From positions 704,952 through 768,951 of the forward strand of contig NZ_SKCI01000001.1 in assembly GCF_005434965.1 (NCBI RefSeq): 64,000 bases of DNA, in the 5' to 3' direction. Below are positions 1-8,913 of this stretch, in pieces (the stretch's first letter is position 1; the number at the start of each line of letters is the position of its first letter). The position numbers and the translations under genes are program-made. Under the pieces are notes generated by a model. That model was not told where the DNA came from, made no database searches, and saw only the letters and a program-made list of their open reading frames with translations. Source of the stretch: Marimonas lutisalis (lineage in GTDB: Bacteria; Pseudomonadota; Alphaproteobacteria; Rhodobacterales; Rhodobacteraceae).

Positions 1-2
1 GA

Positions 3-323
3 CGCCCCGAGACGATCGACGCGATGCTGGGCGCGGTGCTGAAGGTGGTGCCAGCCGAAAAGCTGGCCGGGCATTACCACGACACCGGCGGCCGGGCGCT
101 GGAGAATATCGAGGTATCGCTGGCCCGCGGGCTGCGCGTGTTCGATGCCGCCGTGGGGGGGCTGGGCGGTTGTCCCTATGCGCCGGGTGCCGCTGGCAAC
201 GTGGCGACCGAAGCCGTGCATGACCGGCTGACGGCGCTGGGTCATGACACAGGGCTGGATCGTCAAGTGATTGAAAAGGCGGGAGAAATGGCGCGGAAAA
301 TGAGGGGTGAGCCGGATGTATGA
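3..323 (+). CDS. mvaB: Hydroxymethylglutaryl-CoA lyase, C-terminal part (5' end outside window)
   Basis: The visible 106 residues are the C-terminal part of an HMG-CoA lyase, which cleaves 3-hydroxy-3-methylglutaryl-CoA to acetyl-CoA and acetoacetate at the end of leucine degradation. The motif GHYHDTGG supplies the two metal-binding histidines (H-x-H). GGLGGCPYAPGAAGN is the family signature carrying the catalytic cysteine. The frame is open to the left edge, so the start lies upstream. The stop codon overlaps the next gene by 8 bases, which fits one leucine-catabolic operon with the hydratase that follows. Confidence 0.93.
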   Translation, partial: RPETIDAMLGAVLKVVPAEKLAGHYHDTGGRALENIEVSLARGLRVFDAAVGGLGGCPYAPGAAGNVATEAVHDRLTALGHDTGLDRQVIEKAGEMARKMRGEPDV

Positions 324-1107
324 GACGCTGAGCATCGAGACCGACACGCGCGGGGTGGCCACCCTGTGGCTGGACCGGGCCGACAAGCACAACGCCATGT
401 CGGGCGAGATGATCGAGGAATTGTCCAGCGCCGCCAAGGCGTTGGATGAAGACGCGGGCGTGCGCGTCGTGGTGCTGGCGGCGCGCGGCAAGAGCTTCTG
501 CGCGGGCGGCGATCTGCGCTGGATGCAGGAGCAGATGGCGGCGACGGCGGGGCAGCGGCGGGCGGGCGCGCGCAAGCTGGCGATGGCGCTTTATGCGCTC
601 AACACCATGTCCAAACCGTTGATCGCCCGGGTGCAGGGAAACGCGTTCGGCGGCGGCATCGGCATGATGTCGGTGGCCGATGTGGCCATAGGGGCCGAGG
701 GCGCGAAGTTCGGCCTGACCGAGGTGAAGCTGGGCCTGATCCCGGCGACGATCAGCCCCTATGTGCTGGCCCGGATGGGCGAGACGCACGCCCGCAAGGT
801 GTTCATGTCGGCCCGCATCTTTGACGCGCAAGAGGCTGAAAAGCTTGATCTTCTGGCGCGCGTGGTGCCGGGGGATCAGCTGGATGAGGCGATCGAGGCC
901 GAGGTACGTCCCTACCTGAGCGCCGCCCCCGGCGCGGTGGCGGAATCCAAGCGCCTGGCGCGTATGCTGGGGCCGCGGATCACGCCCGAGATCATCGATG
1001 CGACCATCGACCGGCTGGTGCAGACCTGGGAAGGTGCGGAGGCGAAAGAGGGCATTGCCGCCTTCTTCGACAAGCGCCCGGCGCCGTGGGTCGCGCCCGG
1101 GGGTTAA
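316..1107 (+). CDS. Enoyl-CoA hydratase/isomerase family, probably methylglutaconyl-CoA hydratase
   Basis: This 263-residue crotonase-fold protein has the oxyanion-hole segments KSFCAGGDL (about residues 59-67) and GNAFGGGIGM (about 108-117). Coupling to HMG-CoA lyase makes methylglutaconyl-CoA hydratase (3-methylglutaconyl-CoA to HMG-CoA, leucine pathway) the best guess; that specificity is inferred from context. I chose ATG 316 because GAGGGGTGAG lies just upstream as a ribosome site. An in-frame GTG at 307 would add three residues. It is the last gene of its operon. Confidence 0.88.
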   Translation: MYETLSIETDTRGVATLWLDRADKHNAMSGEMIEELSSAAKALDEDAGVRVVVLAARGKSFCAGGDLRWMQEQMAATAGQRRAGARKLAMALYALNTMSKPLIARVQGNAFGGGIGMMSVADVAIGAEGAKFGLTEVKLGLIPATISPYVLARMGETHARKVFMSARIFDAQEAEKLDLLARVVPGDQLDEAIEAEVRPYLSAAPGAVAESKRLARMLGPRITPEIIDATIDRLVQTWEGAEAKEGIAAFFDKRPAPWVAPGG

Positions 1108-1129
1108 CGCCACCGCGCGGTCGAAATCG

Positions 1130-1171
1130 GGGGGTGACTTGCGTGCCCCCCCCGGCTGACATCCGGCTGCC
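1130..1171. repeat. Dispersed 42-bp intergenic repeat, copy 1
   Basis: This stretch runs from GGGGGTGA to GGCTGACATCCGGCTGCC and matches positions 32643-32684 without gaps, apart from scattered substitutions in its first half. In both places the motif AAGGTTAATG follows within about 65 bases (here 1201-1210). Function is unknown. The rest of 1108-1330 contains closely spaced TTAA motifs (1189-1208) and no gene I can support. Confidence 0.65.
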
Positions 1172-1330
1172 GGACAAGGCGGGCGGGGTTAACGCGCGTT
1201 AAGGTTAATGCGGCGCGCGCTAGCATGCGGGCAAAGGTACGGAATGCCGGAGTTTGGGAGAAATGCCGCAAGGTGCTAGGATCGCGCCATTGGGGCCGAT
1301 CCCGGCCCGCAAAAATCATTTGGGGGAAGT

Positions 1331-2992
1331 ATGATGTTGAAACGGATTTTCACCGTGATCGCCCTGGCTCTTCTTGCGGCGCTGCCGCTGCGCGCGGGGG
1401 CGCAGGAGCGCAGCATGATCGTTCTGGATGGCTCGGGCTCGATGTGGGGGCAGATCGACGGCAAGACCAAGATCGAGATCGCGCGCGAAACGCTGCGCGA
1501 GGTGCTGGCGCAGGTGCCCGAGGGCAATGAGCTGGGCCTGATCGTCTATGGCCACCGCCGCAAGGGTGATTGCGGTGACATCGAACTGGCGGTGAAGCCC
1601 GCGCCGGGCACGGCGGGCGCGATCACCGCCTTTGCCGACGGGGTGAACCCCAAGGGCAAGACGCCCTTGTCGGCGGGCGTGCGACAGGCGGCCGAGGCGC
1701 TGCGCTTTACCGAGGACAAGGCGACGGTGATCCTGGTCACCGACGGGCTGGAGACCTGCGAGGCCGATCCCTGCGCACTGGGCCGCGAGCTGGAACAGCT
1801 GGGCGTGGATTTCACCGCGCACGTGGTGGGCTTTGGCCTGTCGGCCGAGGAGGGCGCGCAGGTGGCGTGCCTGGCCGAGGAGACCGGCGGGCGTTACATC
1901 GAGGCGGGCAATGCCGAGGCGCTGGGCCGCGCGCTGCAGGAGACGGTGGTGCAGGCCGAAGCCGCGCCGGAGCCCGAACCCGAGCCCGAACCGCAACCGG
2001 CGGCGCCGGAGTTCAACCTGACAGCACGGACATACCTTGCCGAGGGGCAGCCGATGCTGGTCGAGCCCGGGATCCGCTGGGACCTGCACGCGGTGGACGC
2101 AGCCGGCAAGGTGGCGAAGAAATCGACCGAGGGCCGCTATGGCGCGGAATTCCGGGTTTCGGCGCCGGCGGGCGCCTATGAGCTGGCGCTGCGGATCGGC
2201 AAGGTACAGCAGCGGATCGGCCTGACGCTGAGCGAGACCGAGGAGATCGTGCAGGACATCGTTCTGAACGCGGGGATTGTCGAATTGATCGGCAAGCGCG
2301 CCGAGGGCGATGCCGAGGCCGATCCGGGCATCCGGGTCGAGGTGAGCCAGGGCAAGCTGAAGGACGGCGCCTATGGTGAAGGCCGGTTCTACATGCCGGC
2401 GGGCGAGATCACCGTGAGCGGCCGCCAGGGCAAGGCAACGAGCGAGGAGGTGGTGACGCTGGCTGCGGGCGAGGTGCTGACGCGGGACGTGATCGTGGGC
2501 TCGGGCGTTCTGGCTCCGGCGGCGCTTTACGCCGAGGGCGGCCCGGCGGTGGATAGCGGCGAGATCCGCTTTGACGCGCTGAGCGCGGAGACCGACCTGA
2601 AAGGCAAGCGCGACCGGATCAACGGCGTTTATGGCGCCAAGCCCTTCGATCTGCCGGCGGGACAATACGTGCTGCAGGCGCGACTGGACCAGGCGACGGT
2701 GCTGAGCGCGCCCTTCGAGGTGAAGGCGGGCCAGCGCACCGAGGTGCAGGTGACGCTGAATGCCGGGGTGGCGGGGATCACCGCGCCCGGGGCCTATCGC
2801 ATCGACGTGTTGGGCCCGCCCGACATCCAGGGCAAGCGCAAGCGGCTGACCGGCAATTATGGCGAGGCGTTGAACCTGACGCTGCCGGCGGGCGATTTCG
2901 TGGTCAAAGTGAACTATGAGGACGACCGCGCCGACGTGGAACAGCCGCTGACGATCACCGCGGGCCAGCGGACCGAACTGCGGGTGGAATAG
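1331..2992 (+). CDS. Secreted von Willebrand factor A domain protein with tandem beta repeats
   Basis: A 553-residue exported protein. Residues 1-24 form a signal peptide ending in RAGAQ. A VWA domain follows (about 27-190) with a complete MIDAS start, D33-G-S-G-S37, so metal-dependent ligand binding is likely. A Glu/Pro linker (EPEPEPEPQP, near residue 215) leads to three or four tandem repeats of about 85-95 residues, each with YG...PAG...AG...LNAG-like segments, resembling carboxypeptidase-regulatory-like sandwiches. The start has GGGGGAAGT directly upstream; ATG 1334 is an alternative. It stands alone before nuo. No specific role can be given. Confidence 0.8.
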   Translation: MMLKRIFTVIALALLAALPLRAGAQERSMIVLDGSGSMWGQIDGKTKIEIARETLREVLAQVPEGNELGLIVYGHRRKGDCGDIELAVKPAPGTAGAITAFADGVNPKGKTPLSAGVRQAAEALRFTEDKATVILVTDGLETCEADPCALGRELEQLGVDFTAHVVGFGLSAEEGAQVACLAEETGGRYIEAGNAEALGRALQETVVQAEAAPEPEPEPEPQPAAPEFNLTARTYLAEGQPMLVEPGIRWDLHAVDAAGKVAKKSTEGRYGAEFRVSAPAGAYELALRIGKVQQRIGLTLSETEEIVQDIVLNAGIVELIGKRAEGDAEADPGIRVEVSQGKLKDGAYGEGRFYMPAGEITVSGRQGKATSEEVVTLAAGEVLTRDVIVGSGVLAPAALYAEGGPAVDSGEIRFDALSAETDLKGKRDRINGVYGAKPFDLPAGQYVLQARLDQATVLSAPFEVKAGQRTEVQVTLNAGVAGITAPGAYRIDVLGPPDIQGKRKRLTGNYGEALNLTLPAGDFVVKVNYEDDRADVEQPLTITAGQRTELRVE

Positions 2993-3320
2993 GGCCGTTG
3001 CCTCGGGGCGGCGGAGTGGGCGAGTCGCCCGCCGCGCCGCCCTGACGTGGGCCGGAAAACCGGCTTTTGCGATAAATGTTTGCGAATTTCGCGGTGGCGT
3101 CGCCGCCGCGGGGGGCGGCGCGGGGATGCTGCAGCGCGGCGGGGGCCTTGTTTTTCAGGGGTTGTGTGCAATGGCATACAGGGCGCTTTCGCGATACTTT
3201 CATCTTCTTGAATGTGACCGGGCCTCGGTTGACCCTGCCGGGGGGCGGGAGTAAACCCGGTGGCGAGTTTTTGCGGCCAATCGGCACGCCCCGTGAGGCG
3301 TGCGGGAAAGGAGCTGATCC
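2993..3320. other. Intergenic region before nuoA, 328 bp, no gene seen
   Basis: It separates the VWA gene from nuoA and should hold the nuo promoter, but I see no convincing -35/-10 pair. It contains the hairpin at 3051-3068, GC-rich imperfect inverted repeats around 3005-3045 and 3100-3145, and an AT-richer stretch at 3148-3210 where a promoter is most likely. The ribosome site AAAGGAG lies about 10 bases before the GTG of nuoA. Confidence 0.5.
3051..3068 (+). terminator. Probable short terminator after the VWA gene
   Basis: GCCGG-AAAA-CCGGC followed by TTTT, 58 bases after the VWA stop codon. The stem is only 5 bp, so it may be weak. Confidence 0.45.
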
Positions 3321-3686
3321 GTGGAAGAGATGCTCAGGGAATACCTTCCGGTTCTTATCTTGCTGGCCATTGCCATCGGACTGGGGGTCGTCCTGATCCT
3401 CGCCGCTGTGGTTCTGGCTGTGCGCAACCCCGATCCCGAGAAGGTGAGCGCCTATGAATGCGGGTTCAACGCGTTCGATGACGCGCGGATGAAGTTCGAC
3501 GTGCGGTTCTATCTCGTGTCGATCCTGTTCATCATTTTCGACCTTGAAATCGCGATGCTTTTTCCGTGGGCGGTGGCGTTCCGGGATGTCACGGACGTGG
3601 GGTTCTGGTCGATGATGGTGTTCCTGGCGGTGCTGACTATCGGCTTTGCCTATGAATGGAAGAAGGGGGCGCTGGAATGGTCATGA
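3321..3686 (+). CDS. nuoA: NADH-quinone oxidoreductase subunit A
   Basis: NuoA is a small membrane subunit of respiratory complex I at the junction of the peripheral and membrane arms. The 121-residue length is typical. Three membrane helices are visible (about 7-33, 60-84, 93-113). The conserved loop with [20 protein letters not shown] identifies the family. Translation starts at a GTG preceded by AAAGGAG. This is the first gene of a complete nuoA-N operon. The end overlaps the start of nuoB. Confidence 0.96.
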   Translation: MEEMLREYLPVLILLAIAIGLGVVLILAAVVLAVRNPDPEKVSAYECGFNAFDDARMKFDVRFYLVSILFIIFDLEIAMLFPWAVAFRDVTDVGFWSMMVFLAVLTIGFAYEWKKGALEWS

Positions 3687-4207
3687 CGGGCGCGAACACG
3701 GCCGGTATCGACAAGGAAGTGTCGACCCAGGCGCTGAATGCCGAGCTGCAGGACAAGGGCTTCCTGCTGACCACGAGCGAGGACATCGTCAACTGGGCGC
3801 GCACCGGCAGCCTGCACTGGATGACCTTCGGCCTGGCGTGCTGCGCGGTCGAGATGATGCATGCCTCGATGCCGCGCTATGACCTTGAACGCTTCGGCGT
3901 GGCCCCGCGCGCCAGCCCGCGGCAATCGGACGTGATGATCGTGGCCGGCACGCTGACCAACAAGATGGCGCCGGCGCTGCGCAAGGTTTACGACCAGATG
4001 CCCGAGCCGCGCTACGTGATCTCGATGGGATCCTGCGCCAATGGCGGGGGCTATTACCATTACAGCTATTCCGTGGTGCGTGGCTGCGACCGGATCGTGC
4101 CGGTCGATGTCTACGTGCCGGGCTGCCCGCCGACGGCGGAGGCGCTGGTTTACGGCGTGATGCAGCTGGCCCGCAAGATCCGGCGCACGGGGACGATCGT
4201 GCGATGA
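3677..4207 (+). CDS. nuoB: NADH-quinone oxidoreductase subunit B
   Basis: NuoB carries the terminal 4Fe-4S cluster N2 next to the quinone site. The four ligands C55, C56, C120 and C150 are present (GLACCAV, GSCANGG, PGCPP). ATG 3677 was preferred over an upstream in-frame ATG because GGGGG sits nine bases before it and the 176-residue length fits the family. It overlaps nuoA by 10 bases, and its stop overlaps the ATG of the following sulfotransferase gene, so translation is probably coupled. Confidence 0.96.
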   Translation: MVMTGANTAGIDKEVSTQALNAELQDKGFLLTTSEDIVNWARTGSLHWMTFGLACCAVEMMHASMPRYDLERFGVAPRASPRQSDVMIVAGTLTNKMAPALRKVYDQMPEPRYVISMGSCANGGGYYHYSYSVVRGCDRIVPVDVYVPGCPPTAEALVYGVMQLARKIRRTGTIVR

Positions 4208-5157
4208 GCGGACTGAGGAACCTGCGGCTTTTGAAGACCCTTCCCGGGAAATCCCGGGACCGGGCCGAGCCGGCTGTGTTCCTCTGTATCGGGGCGCAGA
4301 AGGCGGGGACGACCTGGCTGGCCGACAACCTGAAGGGCCACGAGGACCTGCTGATCGCCAAGCGCAAGGAAGTGCATTACTTCGACGTGCTGGACGGGCA
4401 ATCGCCGTCGACCTTCCGGCGGGCGCAGCGGCGGGTGACCAGCCTACTGAAGAAATTGCCGCCGCGGCCGGGGCCGAATTTCGACGCGGCGATGGAAGAG
4501 ATCGACTCGGCCTATGCGAACCTGAATATCTATCGCGGCGGCTGGCACGATCACGAACCCTATTTCGACTACCTGCGCGAAGGTTACGGCGGCCAGCGCT
4601 ATGTCTGCGATTTCACCCCGGCCTATTCGACGCTGAGCGAGATGGGGTTTTCCCGGATGGCCGCCGCGCTGCCGGGAGCGAAATACCTGTTCGTGCTGCG
4701 CGACCCGCTGGACCGGCACTGGTCGTCGATGCGGATGAGCGCCTTCCGCCGGGCCAAGGATGCCGACGAGGGCAAGGCGCTGGTGCTGGAAGAGGCGCGG
4801 AAATTCGCCGCGAACAGCGCCGAAAGCGTGCCGCTGCGCTCGGACTATGCGCGCACGATCGGTGAGCTGGAGCGCGTGGCGCCCCGCGAGAACATTCACT
4901 ACGAATTCTTCGAAACGCTGTTCACCTCGGACGCGATTGCCCGGGTCTGCCGGTTCCTGGGCGTGGCGCCGGTCGAGGCGGCGTTCGAGGAGAAATCGAG
5001 AGAAGGCACGCCCGTGCGCCTGCCGGAGGACTGCGCCGCGGGTTTCCTGCGCCGCCTGGCCGGGCAATACGAATTCTGTGCCGAGAAATTCGGCGGCGCG
5101 CTGCCCGAGCGGTGGCAGGCGCGGATTGCCCAGCTGAAAGAGGCCGCCATTGACTGA
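4204..5157 (+). CDS. Sulfotransferase domain protein inserted between nuoB and nuoC
   Basis: This 317-residue protein has the PAPS 5'-phosphosulfate loop [10 protein letters not shown] (about residues 30-39) and a 3'-phosphate region [13 protein letters not shown] (about 163-175), typical of PAPS-dependent sulfotransferases. These transfer sulfate to a carbohydrate or small-molecule hydroxyl; the acceptor cannot be read from the sequence. There is no signal peptide. Its ATG overlaps the nuoB stop (ATGA), and its end overlaps a possible TTG start of nuoC. It is therefore embedded in the complex I operon although no known complex I function needs it. Confidence 0.88.
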   Translation: MSGLRNLRLLKTLPGKSRDRAEPAVFLCIGAQKAGTTWLADNLKGHEDLLIAKRKEVHYFDVLDGQSPSTFRRAQRRVTSLLKKLPPRPGPNFDAAMEEIDSAYANLNIYRGGWHDHEPYFDYLREGYGGQRYVCDFTPAYSTLSEMGFSRMAAALPGAKYLFVLRDPLDRHWSSMRMSAFRRAKDADEGKALVLEEARKFAANSAESVPLRSDYARTIGELERVAPRENIHYEFFETLFTSDAIARVCRFLGVAPVEAAFEEKSREGTPVRLPEDCAAGFLRRLAGQYEFCAEKFGGALPERWQARIAQLKEAAID

Positions 5158-5182
5158 CGCAGACAACAAGCAGCGAGAGAGC

Positions 5183-5797
5183 ATGGTTGAAACAGCACTG
5201 AAAGAGCTGGGCGCCTATGTCGAGGCCAAGCGCCCCGATTGCGTGGCGGGCTGGGAGGTTGCCAACGGTGAGCTGACCGTGACAGTGACGCCGGCCAGTA
5301 TCGTGGGCTTCGTCGATTTCCTGAAGACCGACGGCACTTGCCGGTTTTCCACGCTGGTGGATATCACCGCGGTGGACCATCCCGACCGGGCCAAGCGGTT
5401 CGACGTGGTCTATCACTTCCTGAGCATGTTCCAGAACCACCGCATCCGCCTGAAAATGGCGATCCGCGAGGATGAGGTGGTGCCGTCGATCACCGAGGTG
5501 CACCCGAGCGCCAACTGGTTCGAGCGCGAGGTGTTCGACATGTTCGGCATTCTGTTTTCCGGCCACCCGGACCTGCGCCGCATCCTGACCGATTACGGCT
5601 TCCGCGGCTATCCGCTGCGCAAGGATTTCCCGACCACCGGCTATGTCGAGCTGCGCTATGACGAGGCGCAGAAGCGCGTGGTCTACGAGCCGGTGAAGCT
5701 GGTGCAGGAATACCGCCAGTTCGATTTCATGAGCCCCTGGGAAGGCGCGCAATACATCCTGCCGGGTGACGAAAAAGGCGAGGGGGCCAAGGAATGA
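5183..5797 (+). CDS. nuoC: NADH-quinone oxidoreductase subunit C
   Basis: NuoC (30-kDa subunit) is part of the connecting fragment of complex [18 protein letters not shown] and the signature [12 protein letters not shown] are present. ATG 5183 gives a family-like N-terminus ([11 protein letters not shown]). An in-frame TTG at 5150, with AAAGAGG well placed before it and overlapping the sulfotransferase stop, would add 11 residues and is a real alternative. The gene overlaps the start of the next reading frame by 4 bases. Confidence 0.94.
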   Translation: MVETALKELGAYVEAKRPDCVAGWEVANGELTVTVTPASIVGFVDFLKTDGTCRFSTLVDITAVDHPDRAKRFDVVYHFLSMFQNHRIRLKMAIREDEVVPSITEVHPSANWFEREVFDMFGILFSGHPDLRRILTDYGFRGYPLRKDFPTTGYVELRYDEAQKRVVYEPVKLVQEYRQFDFMSPWEGAQYILPGDEKGEGAKE

Positions 5798-6174
5798 GCC
5801 TGCCGATCCAGGAAGTCACTGCGCAGGCCCGTGCCTATTGCGAGGCGCTGCACTGGTCGGACGCCGCGGCGTTCGAGCGGATGTGCCATGAGGATTTCCT
5901 GATGACCTATGTCGCCAGCGACGGCCAGTCGCGCAAGATCGACAAGGCGGCCTTCGTGGGGCGTGTCGCGGGGCGCGACCCGTTCGCGGGCGATCCGTCC
6001 TATCACATCGAGACGGTGGACGTGGCGGGGCCCGACATCGCGCATGTGAAGCTGTGGGTCGACATGCCGCCGCGGCGGTACAAGGATTACCTCGGCTTCT
6101 TTCATGTCGGCGGGGAATGGAAACTGATTACCAAGCTGTTCCGGGTTGAAAGCGGCCCGGCGCTTGACGGTTGA
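5794..6174 (+). CDS. NTF2/SnoaL-like small protein
   Basis: A 126-residue soluble protein with the pattern of NTF2-like (SnoaL/lumazine-binding-like) folds: an N-terminal helix pair ([22 protein letters not shown]), then alternating strands ending in [16 protein letters not shown]. Such folds serve as small-ligand pockets or scaffolds; no catalytic set is recognisable. The start overlaps the nuoC stop (ATGA) and the stop is 11 bases from nuoD, so it is made with the complex I subunits. A role in complex I assembly or stability is inference only. Confidence 0.75.
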   Translation: MSLPIQEVTAQARAYCEALHWSDAAAFERMCHEDFLMTYVASDGQSRKIDKAAFVGRVAGRDPFAGDPSYHIETVDVAGPDIAHVKLWVDMPPRRYKDYLGFFHVGGEWKLITKLFRVESGPALDG

Positions 6175-6185
6175 GGGGGAACGAG

Positions 6186-7406
6186 ATGGACGGTTCCAAA
6201 GGCTTCGATGACGCGCTGACCGGCGAACAGAAGATCCGCAATTTCAACCTGAACTTCGGCCCGCAGCACCCGGCGGCGCACGGGGTGCTGCGGCTGGTGC
6301 TGGAGCTGGACGGCGAGATCGTCGAGCGTTGCGACCCGCATATCGGCCTGTTGCATCGCGGCACCGAGAAGCTGATGGAGAGCCGCACCTACCTGCAGAA
6401 CCTGCCCTATTTCGATCGGCTGGATTACGTGGGCACGATGAACCAGGAGCATCCCTGGTGCCTGGCGATCGAGAAGCTGACCGGGGTGGAGGTGCCGCGC
6501 CGCGCCAGCCTGATCCGGGTGCTTTACTGCGAGATGGGCCGCATCCTGAACCACCTGCTGAACGTGACCACGCAGGCGTTGGACGTGGGCGCGCTGACCC
6601 CGCCGGTCTGGGGCTTCGAAGAGCGCGAGAAGCTGATGGTGTTCTACGAGCGCGCCTGCGGGGCGCGGCTGCACGCGGCCTATTTCCGGCCCGGCGGCGT
6701 GCACCAGGACCTGCCGCCCGAACTGATCGACGATATCGACGCATGGGCCGAGGGGTTCCCGAAATTCCTGGATGACCTTGATGGGCTGCTGACGGAAAAC
6801 CGCATCTTCAAGCAGCGCAACGTGGATATCGGCATCATCACCGAGGACGATGTGCTGAATTTCGGCATGTCGGGTGTGATGGCGCGTTCCGTGGGCATGG
6901 CCTGGGACCTGCGCCGCGCGCAACCCTATGAATGCTATGATGAATTCGAATTCCAGATCCCGGTGGGCAAGAATGGCGACTGCTATGACCGCTACCTGAT
7001 GCGGATGGAAGAGATGCGCCAGTCGGCCCATATCATGCGGCAGGCCTGCGAGAAGCTGCGCCAGCCGGAAAACCAGGGCGATGTGCTGGCGCGCGGCAAG
7101 ATCACCCCGCCGAAACGCGGCGAGATGAAAACCTCGATGGAAGCGCTGATCCATCACTTCAAGCTGTATACCGAAGGGTTCCACGTGCCCGAGGGCGAGG
7201 TTTACGCCGCCGTCGAGGCGCCCAAGGGCGAGTTTGGCGTCTACCTTGTGGCCGATGGCAGCAACCGGCCCTACCGCGCGAAGATCCGCGCGCCGGGATA
7301 CCTGCACCTGCAGGCGCTGGAGCATATCGCCAATGGCCACCAGCTGGCCGATGTGGCCGCCATTATCGGCACGCTGGATGTTGTGTTCGGGGAGATTGAC
7401 CGGTGA
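6186..7406 (+). CDS. nuoD: NADH-quinone oxidoreductase subunit D
   Basis: NuoD (49-kDa subunit) forms the quinone-binding pocket with NuoB. The N-terminal [14 protein letters not shown] motif and the end [19 protein letters not shown] are diagnostic. It has 406 residues, the usual length. ATG 6186 is preceded by GAGGGGGAACGAG; a TTG at 6171 in the same frame falls inside the preceding gene's end and is less likely. The stop overlaps the GTG start of a lipoprotein gene. Confidence 0.96.
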   Translation: MDGSKGFDDALTGEQKIRNFNLNFGPQHPAAHGVLRLVLELDGEIVERCDPHIGLLHRGTEKLMESRTYLQNLPYFDRLDYVGTMNQEHPWCLAIEKLTGVEVPRRASLIRVLYCEMGRILNHLLNVTTQALDVGALTPPVWGFEEREKLMVFYERACGARLHAAYFRPGGVHQDLPPELIDDIDAWAEGFPKFLDDLDGLLTENRIFKQRNVDIGIITEDDVLNFGMSGVMARSVGMAWDLRRAQPYECYDEFEFQIPVGKNGDCYDRYLMRMEEMRQSAHIMRQACEKLRQPENQGDVLARGKITPPKRGEMKTSMEALIHHFKLYTEGFHVPEGEVYAAVEAPKGEFGVYLVADGSNRPYRAKIRAPGYLHLQALEHIANGHQLADVAAIIGTLDVVFGEIDR

Positions 7407-7687
7407 AGAAACTTGTTCTTGTGAGTGTGGCCGCATCGGCCCTGTCGGGTTGCATAGTGATGGGCCCGTCGGGCGTGACCCCCGAAATGCACGAAGATTT
7501 CGTGTCTGCCGCGGCCTCGATCGGCTGCGTTATGCGCGATGAGAGCGATTACCAGCCGGTCGAGCTGCAGGCGGGGCTGACCCGCGAGCAGACGCTGGCG
7601 CTGGTCCAACACCACCTGACCTGGGGCACGGCCGAGAAGCTGCCCGGCGATCAGGGTGTGAAACTGACGACAGGAGCCTGTGCCTGA
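7403..7687 (+). CDS. Small putative lipoprotein between nuoD and nuoE
   Basis: A 94-residue protein with a short lipoprotein signal peptide, [17 protein letters not shown], whose lipobox is LSGC at residues 14-17. The mature part has two further cysteines (SIGCVMRD and the C-terminal GACA) that could form a disulfide. The GTG start overlaps the nuoD stop (GTGA) and the stop shares a base with the ATG of nuoE. I do not recognise a family. Similar GTGA-coupled lipoprotein genes follow nuoF and nuoG. Confidence 0.72.
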   Translation: MKKLVLVSVAASALSGCIVMGPSGVTPEMHEDFVSAAASIGCVMRDESDYQPVELQAGLTREQTLALVQHHLTWGTAEKLPGDQGVKLTTGACA

Positions 7688-8865
7688 TGCTGCGCCGCCT
7701 TCACCACGAACAGCCCGAGAGCTTTGCCTTTACGCCCGCGAACCAGAAATGGGCGGAAGCGCAGATCACCAAGTATCCCGAGGGCCGGCAGGCCAGCGCG
7801 ATTATCCCGCTTTTGTGGCGCGCGCAGGAGCAGGAGGGCTGGCTGAGCAAGCCGGCGATCGAATATGTCGCCGACATGCTGGGCATGGCATATATCCGCG
7901 CGCTCGAGGTGGCTTCGTTCTACTTCATGTTCCAGTTGCAGCCGGTGGGCAGCGTGGCGCATGTGCAGGTCTGCGGCACCACGTCCTGCATGATCTGCGG
8001 CGCCGAGGACCTGATGGCGGTGCTGAAAGACAAGATCGCGGCACGGCCGCACGAGCTGTCGGCCGATGGCAAGTTTTCCTGGGAAGAGGTGGAATGCCTG
8101 GGGTCGTGCTCGAACGCGCCGATGGCGCAGATCGGCAAGGATTACTACGAAGATCTGACGCCGGAACGGATGGGCGAGATCATCGACGAGCTGTCGGCCG
8201 GCAAGGTGCCGTTGCCGGGGCCGCAGAACGGGCGTTACGCGTCGGAGCCGCTGAGCGGGCTGACCACGCTGACCGAGTATGACAGCGGGCACACCCAGTA
8301 TAACGCCAGCGTGCAGCTGGCCACCGACCTGGGCGAGACCGTGAAGCGCATTGACGGCACCGAGGTGCCGCTGACCACGCCGTGGCTGGAGGCGAAGGCG
8401 CGCGGCGGGGCCAAGGCCAAACCGGCGGCGAAGAAGACCACGGCCGCGAAGGCCAAGGCGGCGGAGCCGAAACCGGCGGCGACGGCCAGCGCCGACAAGA
8501 CCGGCGCGACCAAGCAGGCGGCCAAGGCCGTGGCCAAGGGCAAACCGGCGGTGAAACCCGCGGCCAAGCCCGCCAGCGCCCCGGTGAAGGAAAAGAAACC
8601 GCGCACGATGACCGCACCGCGCAAATCCGGTGCCGACGATCTGAAACTGATCAGCGGCGTGGGGCCGAAGCTGGAAGGCACGCTGAACGAGCTGGGCTTC
8701 TGGCATTTCGACCAGGTCGCCAAGTGGACCGAAGCCGAGGTGGCCTGGGTCGATGAGCGTTTGAAATTCAAGGGTCGCATCACCCGCGACAACTGGATCG
8801 ACCAGGCGAAGATCCTGGCGGAAGGCGGCGAGACCGAGTTTTCGCGCCGCAAGAAAGGTAAGTGA
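7687..8865 (+). CDS. nuoE: NADH-quinone oxidoreductase subunit E with C-terminal helix-hairpin-helix-like extension
   Basis: The first 170 residues are a normal NuoE (24-kDa subunit, 2Fe-2S cluster N1a, electron input with NuoF) with ligands C96, C101, C137 and C141. The protein then continues to 392 residues, more than twice the common length: a Lys/Ala-rich low-complexity linker (about 236-317) and a compact domain (318-392) starting [19 protein letters not shown]. That start looks like a helix-hairpin-helix (GVGP) fold. A second copy of this domain ends the next gene. Its function in complex I is unknown. Confidence 0.93.
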   Translation: MLRRLHHEQPESFAFTPANQKWAEAQITKYPEGRQASAIIPLLWRAQEQEGWLSKPAIEYVADMLGMAYIRALEVASFYFMFQLQPVGSVAHVQVCGTTSCMICGAEDLMAVLKDKIAARPHELSADGKFSWEEVECLGSCSNAPMAQIGKDYYEDLTPERMGEIIDELSAGKVPLPGPQNGRYASEPLSGLTTLTEYDSGHTQYNASVQLATDLGETVKRIDGTEVPLTTPWLEAKARGGAKAKPAAKKTTAAKAKAAEPKPAATASADKTGATKQAAKAVAKGKPAVKPAAKPASAPVKEKKPRTMTAPRKSGADDLKLISGVGPKLEGTLNELGFWHFDQVAKWTEAEVAWVDERLKFKGRITRDNWIDQAKILAEGGETEFSRRKKGK

Positions 8866-8913
8866 CGGTAATCAGGGCAAAAATAGCTCCAACAGGTAAC
8901 GGGGGATGACACG

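Noticed and set aside
1189-1208. TTAA-N6-TTAA-N2-TTAA cluster as a CtrA box
   Set aside because: The classical CtrA spacing is seven bases; here it is six, so I report only the repeat context and not a CtrA site.
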